DNA of 64,000 nucleotides, from the NCBI RefSeq assembly GCF_000002425.4, contig NC_037253.1, positions 14,299,343 through 14,363,342 of the forward strand. The letters run 5' to 3'. Below, in pieces: positions 47,761-59,300 of the stretch; the first letter of the stretch is position 1, and the number at the start of each line of letters is the position of its first letter. Position numbers and translations under genes: made by a program. This DNA comes from Physcomitrium patens. Lineage: Eukaryota; Streptophyta; Bryopsida; Funariales; Funariaceae. The notes under the pieces are model-generated. The model did not search any database. It saw only the letters and a list, made by a program, of their open reading frames with translations, and was not told the DNA's origin.

Positions 47761-47913
47761 TTACAAATTTGAGTGGGATTTAAAATATGAGTTTGTTGCC
47801 TTAAATAGATTGTTTAAGCTTTGAGGGTATTGTCTTACAGGATACATATTTGGCTCTATAGTAATTCAAGGTGGGTATTGGAAGAAGATCAAGGTAAGAA
47901 TTTTGGCATCAAG

Positions 47914-47916
<3 letters not shown>
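47761..47916. other. Short linker to the next element
   Basis: AT-rich, no feature seen; it ends in a run of 30 T (47917-47946) that marks the border with repeat E. Confidence 0.5.
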
Positions 47917-47946
<30 letters not shown>

Positions 47947-47947
<1 letters not shown>

Positions 47948-48712
47948 TACTTGGGTAGAAATGTGTAGGAGGGAGGTCGCTAGAGTTTTTGAGCAGTAGG
48001 TTTCAAGATTAGTTTGGGATTTTTTATGCCATACATTAGATTTTCTTCTTTTTGTCTTGAGATTTTATGGAAAGGTAGATCTCATTGTTAGCTTTCCAAA
48101 AAGCTTTAGCATACAAAAAGAAGAATTGTAACTAGAGAAATTCATGCAAATTTGTAGAAGGAGAGTCATTGGAATTTTTGGGCAACAACATTCAAGACTA
48201 GTTTAGTATTTTTTATGCCATTTTTTGCATTTTTATTTTTTTTATTCTGAGATTTTAAAGAAAAGTAGAGCTTTTTGTTAGATTTTTAAGAAAAAGAATT
48301 GTGATATGGGAGATCCAAGCTAATTTGTAGACAAGGGTTTTGAAGGCAGCAACTACAACTAAAAGCCAACATTTTTTCTTTGTTTTGACTCTCATTTTTT
48401 TAAAATTTTATTTATTTACTATGAAAATTTGAAGTTTATAGCTTGAATTAAGTTCAATGAGCTAAATTTTGCTTAAATTAAATTAGTATTAAGTAACTTA
48501 TTAGTATTTTAATAAAAAGAGGTTTGAATTTAAAATTAGAATTTGAGGTTGGATGCATCTTAATACAAGAAAGAAATTAATCTAAAATTTGTATTCAACC
48601 TTTAAGCTACTCTTTTATATTTGAATTCATTTAGATAACATTGTGCTTCTTACAACCTACTTGCAATCAAGAGCCTCATATTTCTTTGAAGAGATTTATT
48701 TTCTTGAAATAA
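47947..48712 (+). repeat. Repeat E, copy 2 (5' LTR of A2)
   Basis: Parallel to 29926-30705 with the same internal units of about 190 bases (GGTCGCTAGAGTTTTTGAGCAG and GAGTCATTGGAATTTTTGGGCAAC). Just after it, at 48716-48734, is TGGTGCTTTTATTAAGAGC, which begins with TGG and has the shape of a primer-binding site. The A2 gag follows. Hence its reading as a 5' LTR. Confidence 0.6.
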
Positions 48713-48715
48713 ATT

Positions 48716-48734
48716 TGGTGCTTTTATTAAGAGC
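48716..48734 (+). other. A2 candidate primer-binding site
   Basis: TGGTGCTTTTATTAAGAGC, placed between LTR E and the gag. The opening TGGTG is shared with the A1 site (TGGTGAACGG). The tRNA is not identified. Confidence 0.4.
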
Positions 48735-48839
48735 ATGTTTACTACAATCAGGAGTATAAGTAAAGCACAATAGAGTTATAGAGCTAGAGTACAAGCTTGG
48801 AGCATGAAGAGGAGTTTAAGATTTAAAAAAATAAATAAA

Positions 48840-49485
48840 AGATTTGTAATATTTGAAGATGATGGGTGATTTTGGAAGAGCCAATGTAAATGACATTGGA
48901 GGAATAAGTACCAATAATTTGCTCTTGGCTTTGAATATGTTTATGAAGAGATAATAAAAGTCACAAGCAAGTGAAAAGGATATGATCAAGGCATGATCAA
49001 AAACCATGGAAGATTTAATGGAAGGAACATCAGTAAGTTTTTCTGAGCATATATGGAAGAGATGGAAGTACATCAAGTCTTCAAGTCCTAGTATATTCTT
49101 AGTGTTTAATTAACATGTATTCTTGAAATTAAGAAGAGAGTAAAGAATTTGCATGGAGATGATTTAAATGCTTGAAGTGACTTAGGAAGGAGGTTGAAAG
49201 ATGAATTTTATGATAGAGATTTTGATAGAATTATCAAGAGGTCATTTTTGGAGTAGATTGAATAACAATTGGAGAGGTCTATAGCCTTCAATGAGTTGCT
49301 TAGAAAATTTGAGAGAAAAATCTATCAACTTTCATCTTCAAAGAAACTTTTATTAGGTTTAAGGAAGACTGAACTCTTTTTACAAGTAGTAGATGAAGCA
49401 CTAGAGGATATGCTGTTCGTGCTCTTGGCTGACAAGTCTATCAAAGAAGATTCAACTAATGATTGGGAGAGAGTAGAGGATGTGA
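48840..49485 (+). pseudogene. A2 gag, first part
   Basis: FNGRNISKFF-stop-AYMEEMEVHQVFKS near 49005 matches the A1 gag FDGRNISRYLRCYVREMELNRIFEK, and ELLRKFERKIYQLSS with ELFLQVVDEALEDMLFVLLADKS and WERVEDVM (49269-49485) matches LLREFERQYSQLS, LFLQVANGELQEKLELLLEDK and WKNVEDAV. The reading is on the plus strand with several stops. It is cut at 49485 by an A-type LTR and goes on at 50711. Confidence 0.8.
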
Positions 49486-50710
49486 TGTTGTATTTTAATT
49501 ATTTATAGTATGTAAAAATTAACTAAAATATATAATATATTTCTAAATATTGATGTACATTAGAATGGTTAGTAGCTTAATTTAAAAGAAGCTGATGTAA
49601 GAAATTTTATTTAAAGATTTACTTATTTTTATTATAATATTTAAATTATAAATAATTTAGATATATTGTATAAAATTTAAAGAAAAAATTGGAACTCAAA
49701 GATAAACATCTAAACCTCGAAGAAGCTTATTTGGAAGAATAAAAACAAGGTATGGATGAATAAAGGCAAGAAATGAGAATCTTTATCTCTATTCATTGAA
49801 AGTCATGTCCAATAGGCTCTTAAGAGTCTGTTTGTGACCATAACAAGAATTTTGGCGATTTCAAAAGACATATTTAAGAATTAAAAGTAAAGATTTTAAG
49901 ATTTAAAATTTGGACTACAATTTGTGCACAAATTTTAGAAGATTTGGAGTTAAGGTAATGAAATTATAGCCATTTGAAGTTAACGTGTCTTTTTAAAATA
50001 TGAGAAGTTATACAGTAGCTTTTGGAGATTGAAAGATGTAGCTTCAAAGGTGATTTTAAGACCTACATCTTTTGTAAAATAATTTTTACATTTGAAATTT
50101 GTATAAAGGAGTTACTGAGCATTGAAGAAAACACATGTAATTCAAAGGAAGTAAGTAAGTTATTTTGTTGTTAGTAATGATTGGAGCCATATCTTAAGTT
50201 TTAGATGAATTTTTGGCTGAAAATTTCTAAAAATATGAATTATTAGATTAAAAAGTTAAATATCAAAATTTTATGGTAATTAAATATTTAATTTATAAAA
50301 TATAAAGAAAATTATACACATATATTTGTAAGCAAGGGTTTGAAGTTATTCTTAGGATTTTGGCAATATTTCAAGTTTTATAGGAAATTTGAAATTGAAA
50401 TTTGTTATAGTAGTTTTTTAAAGTACATCAATACTTGTAAAATTTTAGTTTATTTGGATAGTCCAATTATGAGATATGAGTTGTTGAAGTTTAGAAAAAT
50501 TTTATCTTAAGGATATATAAGGTTTTAGAATATTTTTATCATATTTTTAGGTGATCTTTGGTACTTAGAGCTTGTGTATTGATATAATTACTTTTATAGG
50601 GATAATTTTATATATAAACTTCGTACTTTTTTATCTTAAGACTTGATTGAAAAATTAATAATAGCCAAAAGCCAAGCGCTTTCTGGAAGCAAATTTTGTC
50701 TACCACGATA
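49486..50710 (+). repeat. A-type solo LTR inside the A2 gag
   Basis: Begins TGTTGTATTTTAATT and ends TACCACGATA, versions of the A-LTR ends TGTCGT and ACGACA; the last 35 bases (CGCTTTCTGGAAGC and on) resemble CGCGTTCTCGAGC of A1. The first 550 bases run parallel to 60321-60870. The gag reading stops at its left edge and resumes at its right edge with no loss. Length 1225 bp. Confidence 0.65.
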
Positions 50711-51854
50711 GTAGTGCTATTGGTGACTAAGCAATGGTAGGTGAAGGCAAGAAGAGGGACTTTGAGACAAGAGGAGGGACTTTGAGACAAGAGGAGGGAC
50801 TTTGAGGCATGAAGCTCTAGCACCTATGATGCCAATCACTCCATCAAGTTTAGTAAGATATACTCTAATCTAAGAGACATATAAGACTCTCTCCAAAGAT
50901 ATGCATGAAAAGTTGATTAAAGGCATGAAAGAATTGAGAGTAGAAATGAATGAATTGAAGAAGAGCTAAAGAACTATCTCTTTGCATGCATCCAAGGAAT
51001 CAAAAGGATTTATTAAGAGGTGAATGAATTATGATAGACTTGAGCATGAGAAGAAAGATTACTTTTATTATGATGAAGACTTGAAAAAAGAAATTATCTT
51101 CTTCAAAGAAGGTAGAATGAGGCTCACCTTTATGAGGCAACCTTTTGAGCTCAATTTTGGAAGAAGAGGTATGAAGAAGCTTATAAAAAAATATGAAAGA
51201 AGAGCAAGTAGGTTTTATATGAGAGAGGTTGAATCTTATCTCATTGAAGTAGAGATTGGGAGCACAAAAACTACCTCTATGCCATGGAGGGAGCATATGA
51301 TTAGAAGGATAGAAGCCATTAGGAAGGCAATAGATTGAAATGACCTAATTGATGCTATTAGTCTTTTTAAATAATATTAAAAACTTGGAAGACCAACATA
51401 CTATTATAAAAGAGAAGAAGATTAGGTCCTCTCAAGAAGATGTGGTAGACCTTTTCAAGAAGAAGAAGCCACGAAGGATTAGGAAGTCTATTCAAAAAAA
51501 AAAAGACCTTCCTATCCACCACCGCAAGAGGTGCCTTTATACCAACCAAAGAGTGGAATTGAAGCTTAAGAAAGTGGAGCAAAAGATAAGGAGAAGAAAG
51601 ACTTAAATAAGCCTAAAGATATAGGCCATTTCTATAAACTTTAATTGGATATTGAAAAATCTATTGATATGAGGAAAATTTTAGAAGAGAAGATTCTTAA
51701 AGCAAAAATTGAATTCATCTTGAGATAGGCACTTGGCATTATATAAAAGGACTTTTATGAATTTATCATTAATATCATCAAGAAAAAGAGACAAATGATG
51801 GTAGAGGTAGATATAGTGAAGATATTAGATTCTTACTTGACTGAAAAAGAGGAC
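50711..51854 (+). pseudogene. A2 gag, second part
   Basis: Resumes with VVLLVTK (A1: AVGLLTK). A 20-bp unit is repeated three times at 50751-50810. The knuckle position reads YDRLEHEKKDY at about 51030-51062, so the last two Cys of C-X2-C-X4-H-X4-C are Tyr and the first is a stop. Then FGRRGMKKLIKKYERRASR and IGSTKTTSMPW (A1: FGKGGMRALVQDYLKEHET and GGSTKTSEFW), and RKILEEKILKAKIEFIL (A1: KGVLEERILNAKVEFIL). It ends at about 51854 where a B-type LTR begins; the protease and pol are missing. Confidence 0.75.
50751..50810. repeat. 20-bp tandem repeat, three units
   Basis: GAGGAGGGACTTTGAGACAA type units at 50751, 50771 and 50791; the units differ at one or two positions. Confidence 0.95.
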
Positions 51855-52270
51855 CTATCAAAGACATGAATCTTGAAGAATTAAAGGTCAAGACACTCTT
51901 ATGTCACTCAAGAAGATTAGATAATCACTCAAAAATGATATAATATTAAATTAAAATAGATATTATTAAAGATAAAAATACTAAAAAGTCTTAAAAATAA
52001 GACTAAGGACTAAAAAGGCATTGAGAAGAATAAAGTAGGCTTCATTCTTACCTCCATATATACTCTTATCTAGGAATTATGTGGTGATGTCTTATAAAAC
52101 CTTCAAAACGTGTTGACTTTGTAAAATACATATCTTAACTTACAAGGTAAATTTTTTATATGCGTGCCACATAATTAACTTCTTCTATAAGCTATCAATA
52201 TGTGGTTAACTTGTTAATCAAGTTTCTAACCTATCAATCAACTAGAAACAAATGTAAAGTCAAAGCAACA
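51855..52270 (-). repeat. B-type LTR (3' LTR of B5), first part
   Basis: Begins TATCAAAGACATGAATC (other copies TGTATCAAGGACAAGAACTC) and carries the B words GGCTTCATTCTTACCTCC and TATAAGCTATCAATATGTGG up to AAAGTCAAAGCAACA. There it is interrupted. The rest is at 54476-54587. The two parts add up to about 530 bp, close to the 538 and 556 bp of whole copies. Confidence 0.75.
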
Positions 52271-54475
52271 TTATCATGATGTAACACGACTAATGAATAA
52301 AAGAGAGAAGAAAATATTATATTATAGAAAATCTTATTTTAAAAAATTATAGTAAGTTATCTTAAAAATATAAATAATAGTAAAAAATATAAAAATTAAA
52401 AAAGATAACAAACTCAACTGAGTTAATATTGAATTTTTGAAGGATTTTCAAAGTAAGTGATGTTTTACATTGGTTTAGATTTTGAAAAATAAAATATGTT
52501 TATAAATTTGAAGGTTTCTTGAGTTTTGTTGTGTGTATATGGATAAATTTTGGACAATGTATTGGTGTACTAGTTGTTAATGTGTATAAAATTTTGATGT
52601 CAATTAAATGCTTAGATCAAGGTGTATGAAGGTGTTTGAGGGATTGAAGTCTCTAAAATTGGAGTTTAAAGGTCAGAGAGTATTTCTAAGATCAAGAGAA
52701 ATTTTTCAATTAAATTGAAGTGATTTTTATTTTATTTTATTTTATTTTTCACAATTATTAGACTCGACTTTCAACATATTAGATAAAATTTGGAAGTAAT
52801 TCAATAATTCAAGAAGGAGATATTGGTATTCAGATTGAAATAGGAAGTGACATAATATTTGATTGGATTATCTTATATTTCTCTTTATTGGTAAGTGTGA
52901 TTGATTTCATCTTTCTTATAATTGTTCTTAAGATATTAAAAAGGGTGCAAATTTTGAGTTCATATCAATAATTTGGTTATTAGTTGTTGAGGTTCCATTT
53001 GCTATAAAAGTTTTTAAGAGTTTATTTAAAGATCTAGGGATTGATTAGGATTTGTTTTTAGATTTGGTCAAGGATTTGCTAAGGATTTGGCTTAGAACTT
53101 GTCTAAGGTTTATTTAGGATTTAGGATTTTATTAGGATTTCATTAAAATTTTATCCAATATTTGGTTAAGATTCAATTAAAGTTTCAATTAGAATTATAT
53201 TAGGTTTTTTTTTAAAATATTTTTTTAATATTCTTTATATTTTTTTAAAATTTATTTTGAATTGGTGAAAGTTTTATTAGGATTATTAAGATCTACTTAA
53301 AATTATTTAAGATTCTATTAGACTTAATAAGATTATTCTTGCATTTCTACTTACTTTCTATAGCTAAGTACTCAATACATTGTTGTGATGTAATACGACT
53401 ATATACTAAAATTATAATCAAAATTGAATTTCTAATTAATATCTAATTATCTTAGTTTAATTATAATTTGAGGAATCTAAACATGGCTTTTATAAAAGCC
53501 TCTTAGGTTATTTTCTTATCTTAATAATTAGTAGGTTGAAGGTTAGTTAGTAATTTTACCTTCTTGGTTGTAGAGACTCTTCTACTACCTTAGAAAGACC
53601 ATAAATTAATGAAATCATATTAGAAGAGGTAAATAATTAGTATAGTTGGTACTAAGGTTAAGTTGAGAGTAGAGTTGGGCTAAAAAATCCTTAGGATAGG
53701 ATAGATTGATACCCAGGGGTCGACTATTTGTGAGATAGGGTCGAAATCAGACCTCTGGCCACTAAAACGATGGCCTAGGGCAAAATAGGATTTCATTCAA
53801 AGTTCGGAGATTAAGGTTTGAGAGCTAGCTTGAAGTTCTTTCTAGAGACATAAGACTTATTTTGAGAGGGTTTTGTGAGACTTAGCAATTTTTGTTCAAA
53901 GTCAGGATTTGTATTAGTGATTTGGGTTTTATATAATATAATTAGGGCTAGCAATTTTGGCTAGTTCATGCTATTGGCATGACATCTACGGTTGAAAATT
54001 TGATATTTTTTGCTAAGTGTATAATTTTTTTTGTAATAATCTAATGGCGTAGTTTAGAGATATCTAGTTTTTAACACAAGAAGGTTTCAGAAGGTGGCAG
54101 TTTGAGGTTGGATAGGATTTTTATGATATCTAAAGATCTATCAGTCAGATTAAGGTAAAAATTGGCATGGTGTTGGAAGACTTAAAGGTCAAGTTACACA
54201 CCAATTTTGAGACAAAGTTAATAGTTGGAGAAAGAGAAATCATTGCTAGGATTTCTGCTTCACTTTTCAAGTTGGTGGCCAAGTGATATTGGTGCAATTT
54301 TTGGAGGTTTTCTCACAATCTATTATATTCTTCTCACATGGGTGAAACCTATTAGGGTTTCTTGGCTACTTATGAAACATAATCTTACCTTCTATAGCTA
54401 CGTGTCCGGTGCATTCTTGAGCAAAACAACATGTAATACGACAACATTTTTAAGTAAAAAAATATGTAATATAAA
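52271..54475 (+). repeat. Two A-type LTRs head to tail, inserted in the B5 LTR
   Basis: A-LTR starts are seen at 52271 (TTATCATGATGTAACACGAC) and 53383 (TGTTGTGATGTAATACGAC), compared with TGTCGTGTTGTAACACGAG of A1. The second LTR ends ATGTAATACGACA at 54443, preceded by GCATTCTTGAGC as in A1 (GCGTTCTCGAGC). The first lacks about its last 30 bases. A further worn end (ATGTAATATAAA) at 54464-54475 precedes the return of the B LTR. CAACA at the left edge and AAACA at the right edge may be a target duplication. Degenerate 20-base units fill 53030-53340. Confidence 0.6.
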
Positions 54476-54547
54476 AACATCTTTGAAGCTTCAAAAAATC
54501 TTTTTTAAAAAGTATTATAAAATAAATTTATTTTTACTTACTTCTAC

Positions 54548-54583
<36 letters not shown>

Positions 54584-54587
54584 ATGA
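54476..54587 (-). repeat. B-type LTR (3' LTR of B5), second part
   Basis: Continues the B LTR from AACATCTTTGAAGC to CCATGACA, with a (TA)n expansion at 54554-54581. The minus strand then has AAAAGAGAGAAT, the polypurine tract, placing it as the 3' LTR. Confidence 0.75.
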
Positions 54588-55979
54588 CATTATTCTCTCT
54601 TTTAGCAAGGAGCGATCATCATATATTGAAGAAATCTAAAATGTGGCAAATTATGTTTGCCACATACTCTAATCTTTGTTTCTCCAAAGATAGTTAATAG
54701 ATCCTCTCAACCATCGATATATTCCATATTAAGGTAGAAAGACCATCTTATTATTTGATTGTTATTAAAGCCTTCATAACTTGTTTCAAATAAAATATTT
54801 AGAATACAGTCAAGGGACATTTCTACTTATAATAAAATCACCAAATATTGGAAGTCTCTTTGAAGGTCGTGATATCAAATACGTTATATCTTGCCATCTT
54901 GTGAGTCCCACCAATGGATCTTAATTGGTAGATTGGTTAAAAATATAGTATTAAGTCATTTAATGAGATACATACTAAGGTTAAAAAGTCTTTTTAACTA
55001 TTTAAATATTTTTTAAAATTTAGAAGTATTTATAAGTATAAAAGTATTATTAGAAGAAAAATTACAAAAATAGAGCCTTAGTAAGTCTTAGAGGTAATTA
55101 TCTTAGTTGGTGTAGTATTTTTACTCATTATTGAGTATTAATGATTAGTAATTGAGACCAATGTCTATATTGGCCTCATATCTATATGTATTACTTAAAA
55201 AAATTCTATCATTGATTAGTTAATATTTAAAAGAAGCATGAAAAAGAACTTCATGTCTTTTAAGTTATGTATGTAAAAAATAGGATTTTTAGTGGATTTA
55301 AATTGATTTTATTACTATAAAAAATCACCAAGATAGAAAAATATAGCCTTATATGGATATTAGTATTATATAAATATTATAGGATTTATTTAGAATTTAT
55401 TTAGAATTTATTTAGGATTTTTTATGAATTTTTAGAGAAAATTTCAAGACCTTGGTAAAATTAAGTTTTACCACCTTGAGAGCCATTATGAAGAAATGAA
55501 GCAAGATTTGAATACTATAAAAGGTTTCTAAGCTAATTGGATATTTTTGAAGACCATGGTGTAGTTAAAAATACCAAAAAATAGTTTTACTAGTAGAAAA
55601 TAGGAAGACCAGCAGCTAGTGTAGTCCTAACAGGAAGAGAGGTGCACAATTCCCATATGGGTTGTAGCACCTTAGATATAGGTAGGAAGATAAGACTAAG
55701 GCCTCAAGGTCTCTTTAGAAAACTAATATATACTACTTTTGAGCCTTGATGAGGCTCAAACTCCTGATTTCTTGAACAAGTTATTCTTGAGATAAAAATT
55801 ATTCACTTAAATTTTTTACTATTTATATTTTATATTTAATCTATCATAACTTACTCATAGTAACTTAAAATTATATGATTTTTATGTCGTTGAAAAGATA
55901 AAAAATCTTTCTATCTAAAAATATAATTTTTAATTTTAATTTTAATTTTTTTTTGAATAAAAATCTATATTTTTTATCT
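54588..55979 (-). other. B5 3' tail and an unassigned insertion
   Basis: 54588-54910 matches the B3 tail (26996-27330). The remaining kilobase has no counterpart in B1 or B3 and no readable protein; short ATTTAGAATTT repeats occur at about 55390-55420. Confidence 0.5.
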
Positions 55980-57400
55980 TAGTTTTGATAGATGTTATTG
56001 ATCAAAAGCTTTAATCTTTTTTATTGCATTTATAAGATTCTTTACTGACTCCCATATGCATTCATTAATATCATATCTATGCCAATGAACAAGATATTCT
56101 TATCTATTTTTGCACTACCTTAAATTTAAGACTTTTTTTATTTCAAATTTTTGATTATTATTCACTTTTATAAGAAGAGGTAGCATTTTTCTTCTTCTTG
56201 AGATATTCACTATCTAATATGGCTCAAAAAGGAATGTCCAACTTATTACAATAACAGATAGTTTTGATATTGCAATAATGTAATCATACCTTTTTACTTA
56301 TGTTGAATTGTGGTTGTTCCTTGTATTGAGGATCTACATTTATCTTTTGTCATTCTTAAGCTTCCTTTAACTGCACCTTTATTGTTGTATGTAGGCCTAA
56401 TAAATAATTTTTAAAGTCTTCTACCACAAGATTATCAACTTTTAAAAAGTCAAAAGTATCAAGTCATAGATAGTAACTATAATTGATAAAAAAATATTTT
56501 TATTGAATAAAAGAATATATCAAATTATTATATGCATATAATAATTTATATATAATAATTATTGCCAATATCAAAATAATTGTCAAATCATCTTGATTTT
56601 AATTGATAGTATATCTCAAATACTACTTTAAAATTTAATTTATTTGTTTTGCTTGTCTATTAATTTGAGAATGAAAAGTCAAAGAGAGCTTTATATCCAC
56701 TTTATAAATTTTAAAAAGGATTCTCTAAAATCTAGATAAAAATTAAGTCTCTTTATTTGATATAATATCCTTTGGTAATCTATAATAGTGATAGATATTG
56801 TCAAAAAAAAGCTTGGCTGTTTCTTCACCTATAATAGATTTTATACATAATATAGAATATGCTATTTTGATAAAACAGTCTAATACCACAAATATAGAAT
56901 TATACAAACTTGAGACAAAAAGATGAGTGATGAAATCTATAGAAATAGAAGACTATGATTGTTTGGAATAGATAATGGCTGAAGAAGTCGATAAGGTTAA
57001 TGACAAGGAGTTTTGAATCTTAAACAAATATTACATGATTATAGAAATTCTTTGACAACCTTTCACATTTGAAGCTACTAAAATTTTTTAGATATTAGCT
57101 CCAAAGTCTTATTGTATCTAAAATATTTAACTCCTAAAAAATCATGACAAGCTTGAAAAACACATATATGTGCTTTGTCTTTACAAATATATAATCATGG
57201 GTTGAAATAAAATAGATTATTTTTGAATTCAAACTTAGAAGTATCATAAGACCTAGAAGAATTATTTTTGATATCATGAACAAAAGGATCAAAGGACATA
57301 CTTGATTGAATTTATATAACAAGGGTTGAAATAATTATTAATGTTGATTTTATTGCAAAAAGATGAAAATACTTCAATTTCAAGAGAATCATTCTTTGTT
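55980..57400 (-). pseudogene. B5 integrase and chromodomain
   Basis: The chromodomain is at 55990-56200 (minus: INMHMGVSKESYKC-like text, LVHWHRYDI). Above it the integrase core keeps a legible order: SISIDFITHLL, NSIFVVLDCFIKIAYSI, EETAKLFFDNIYHYYRLPKDII (56700-56960), the section lost in B1. The zinc-binding part lies near 57000-57130. Many stops and shifts. DFITH carries the first acidic residue of the D,D,E triad. Confidence 0.7.
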
Positions 57401-57784
57401 GATCAAAAGCTGCATCTCTTTCTTTTGGTGCAAGATAAGAATGATTAAAAAAGGACATTTCATAAATCTTATTGTTTTTCAAGTTGATAAGTAATCTTGA
57501 AATAAAATCTTAATAAAAACATGCTCTAATGAGCTTGGCAATAATTCAAAACACGTACCAACATGAAGTACTTGAAATTCTTGTAATTTATAATTATGAT
57601 TACTAGACTAGAAGTATCTTGTAGATAATGATGCCATTCTTGAAATGAATCCATGATTGCAAAAAACTCTTTCTTGTCAATTTCATAGTTATTCTTAGAT
57701 ACTGAAAAAAAAATTAAATAAAAAGCTAATAGATGGAGTTTGTAATCTTTTTTATTTATGAAAAAAAAATATATATTGCAAAAT
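57401..57784 (-). pseudogene. B5 RNase H
   Basis: The reading 57526-57804 holds NNYEIDKKEFFAIMDSFQEWHHYLQDTSS and NYKNFKYFMLVRVLNYCQAH, the Ty3 RNase H. It ends at about 57784, where plus-strand B6 LTR begins, so RT, protease and gag of B5 are missing. Confidence 0.75.
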
Positions 57785-58061
57785 TTGATGAATTTTTTTT
57801 CCACATTGCCACATAGATCCTAGATAGATAGTATATATAAAGATAAGAGTGAAGCCTTCTTCACTCTTATCAATTCTTTTCTTACTTTTAGTCTAGTTTC
57901 AAGAGTCTCTAGTTCCTTATTTTTTGGCCTTAGCCATTCTAGTTTTTTTTTATAATATATACTTCTTTATTCTACTTTATCATATTTCTTGAAGAAAGTT
58001 TTACTTGTTTATTTACTTTCATTCAATTCTTGTCTTTGATAGATTAATAAAAATATACTTA
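57785..58061 (+). repeat. B6 5' LTR, 3' part
   Basis: B-type LTR in plus orientation: GAAGCCTTCTTCACTCTTATC, AGTTTCAAGAGTCTCTAGTTCC, TTCATTCAATTCTTGTCTTTGATAG. Its first half is missing at the junction with B5. TAATATAAGAGC (58062-58073) is the worn initiator-Met primer-binding site. Confidence 0.75.
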
Positions 58062-59300
58062 TAATATAAGAGCTTTGTCTTTTTTTTAATTAAAAATGGA
58101 TTATGACTTTTTTTATTATTAGACTTAAGCATATTAAGAGTTGTAGATTATCCTCTTCTAAATTGATATTATCTTTGATATTTTTTCTTTTTTTTTAAGC
58201 CTTTTTTTCTATTTGACTTAAGTAATATTAGACATCTTTCCTTCTTTAAGTGTTATCATGGTAGAGCTTCTTGAAATGAAGAGTGTAATGATACAAATGC
58301 ATGAAAAATTAAAAGAATTAAGTCTTGCAATACATCAATTCAATTTACCACCACAAAGAGCAATAAAGATGGCAAGAAGTAAAGCTATAGAGATGATTGG
58401 AACTATTTCAATATTTGCACCAAATCATGTCTCTTGTCCTATAGTAGAACATCCTTCCACTTTTAAAAAACTAAAGAATATACTACTTAAGAAGTTTGAT
58501 GGTACAAGATCCAAATTTTGAGTATTTATCAATCAAGTACAACTTAAGATTCAACTTCAATCCCAAAGCTATCTAACTTCAAGATTGCAAGTTAGATTCA
58601 TCAATACATTTCTTTTAGATTTAGTATTTTTATGATTTTCATCTTTTTTTGAATAATAAAATCTAATATTAGATAATTTAGAAACTTTTTTGGTAGAATT
58701 TTTATCCATGTATAGAGAACATGATGTAATTTGTGTTACAAACAATAAGATCTATATTTTGTGATAAGACAATTGATCGATAATGTTATATATTTCATAG
58801 TTTTGACAACTTACAATTTATATTAAGTAAGATGATGTTGGACTTATTAGCCAATTTCTCTACAAATTACAATATAAGGTACAAAAATTGATTCTTAACT
58901 TACTTGATCATCAAACATCGAGTCAAGTAATTGACTTTGTTGTGAGGTGAGACAATTGACTTATTGAATTATAATTTGAGAGTCGCACAAGTATACCTTA
59001 ATATTACTATAATTCAATGACAATGCCAACATCTTCTCAATATATACATTCAGAATTAGAGAATGTATAAATTAATGCAATACATTTCAAACCTCTTACT
59101 TAGCAAGAAAAGACTTGTTATCATCAAAAAAGATTATGCTTGTAATATAGAGAATCTAAGTATAGTGCTCAACATTAAATAAAGAAATGATGCAATCATA
59201 AAATAAAGAGTATGACTATCAAAAAAGATAGTATGTCAAAAAATGAATTTGTTTAGCTATAATAGAAATTAAGTAGCTAGAATCTTATACAATACCTAGT
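58062..59300 (+). pseudogene. B6 gag
   Basis: Opens as MVELLEMKSVMIQMHEKLKELSLAIHQFNL (58258-58521) with IVEHPSTFKKLKNILLKKFDG, then continues with stops (FINQVQLKIQLQSQSYL). It is the cleanest B gag start and served to recognise the B2 and B3 copies. The knuckle region near 59080-59160 is worn. Confidence 0.7.

Noticed and set aside
53393-53407. TAATACGACTATATA resembles a phage T7 promoter
   Set aside because: It is part of the A-type LTR start motif, shared with 52271 and 4883; no vector sequence is around it.
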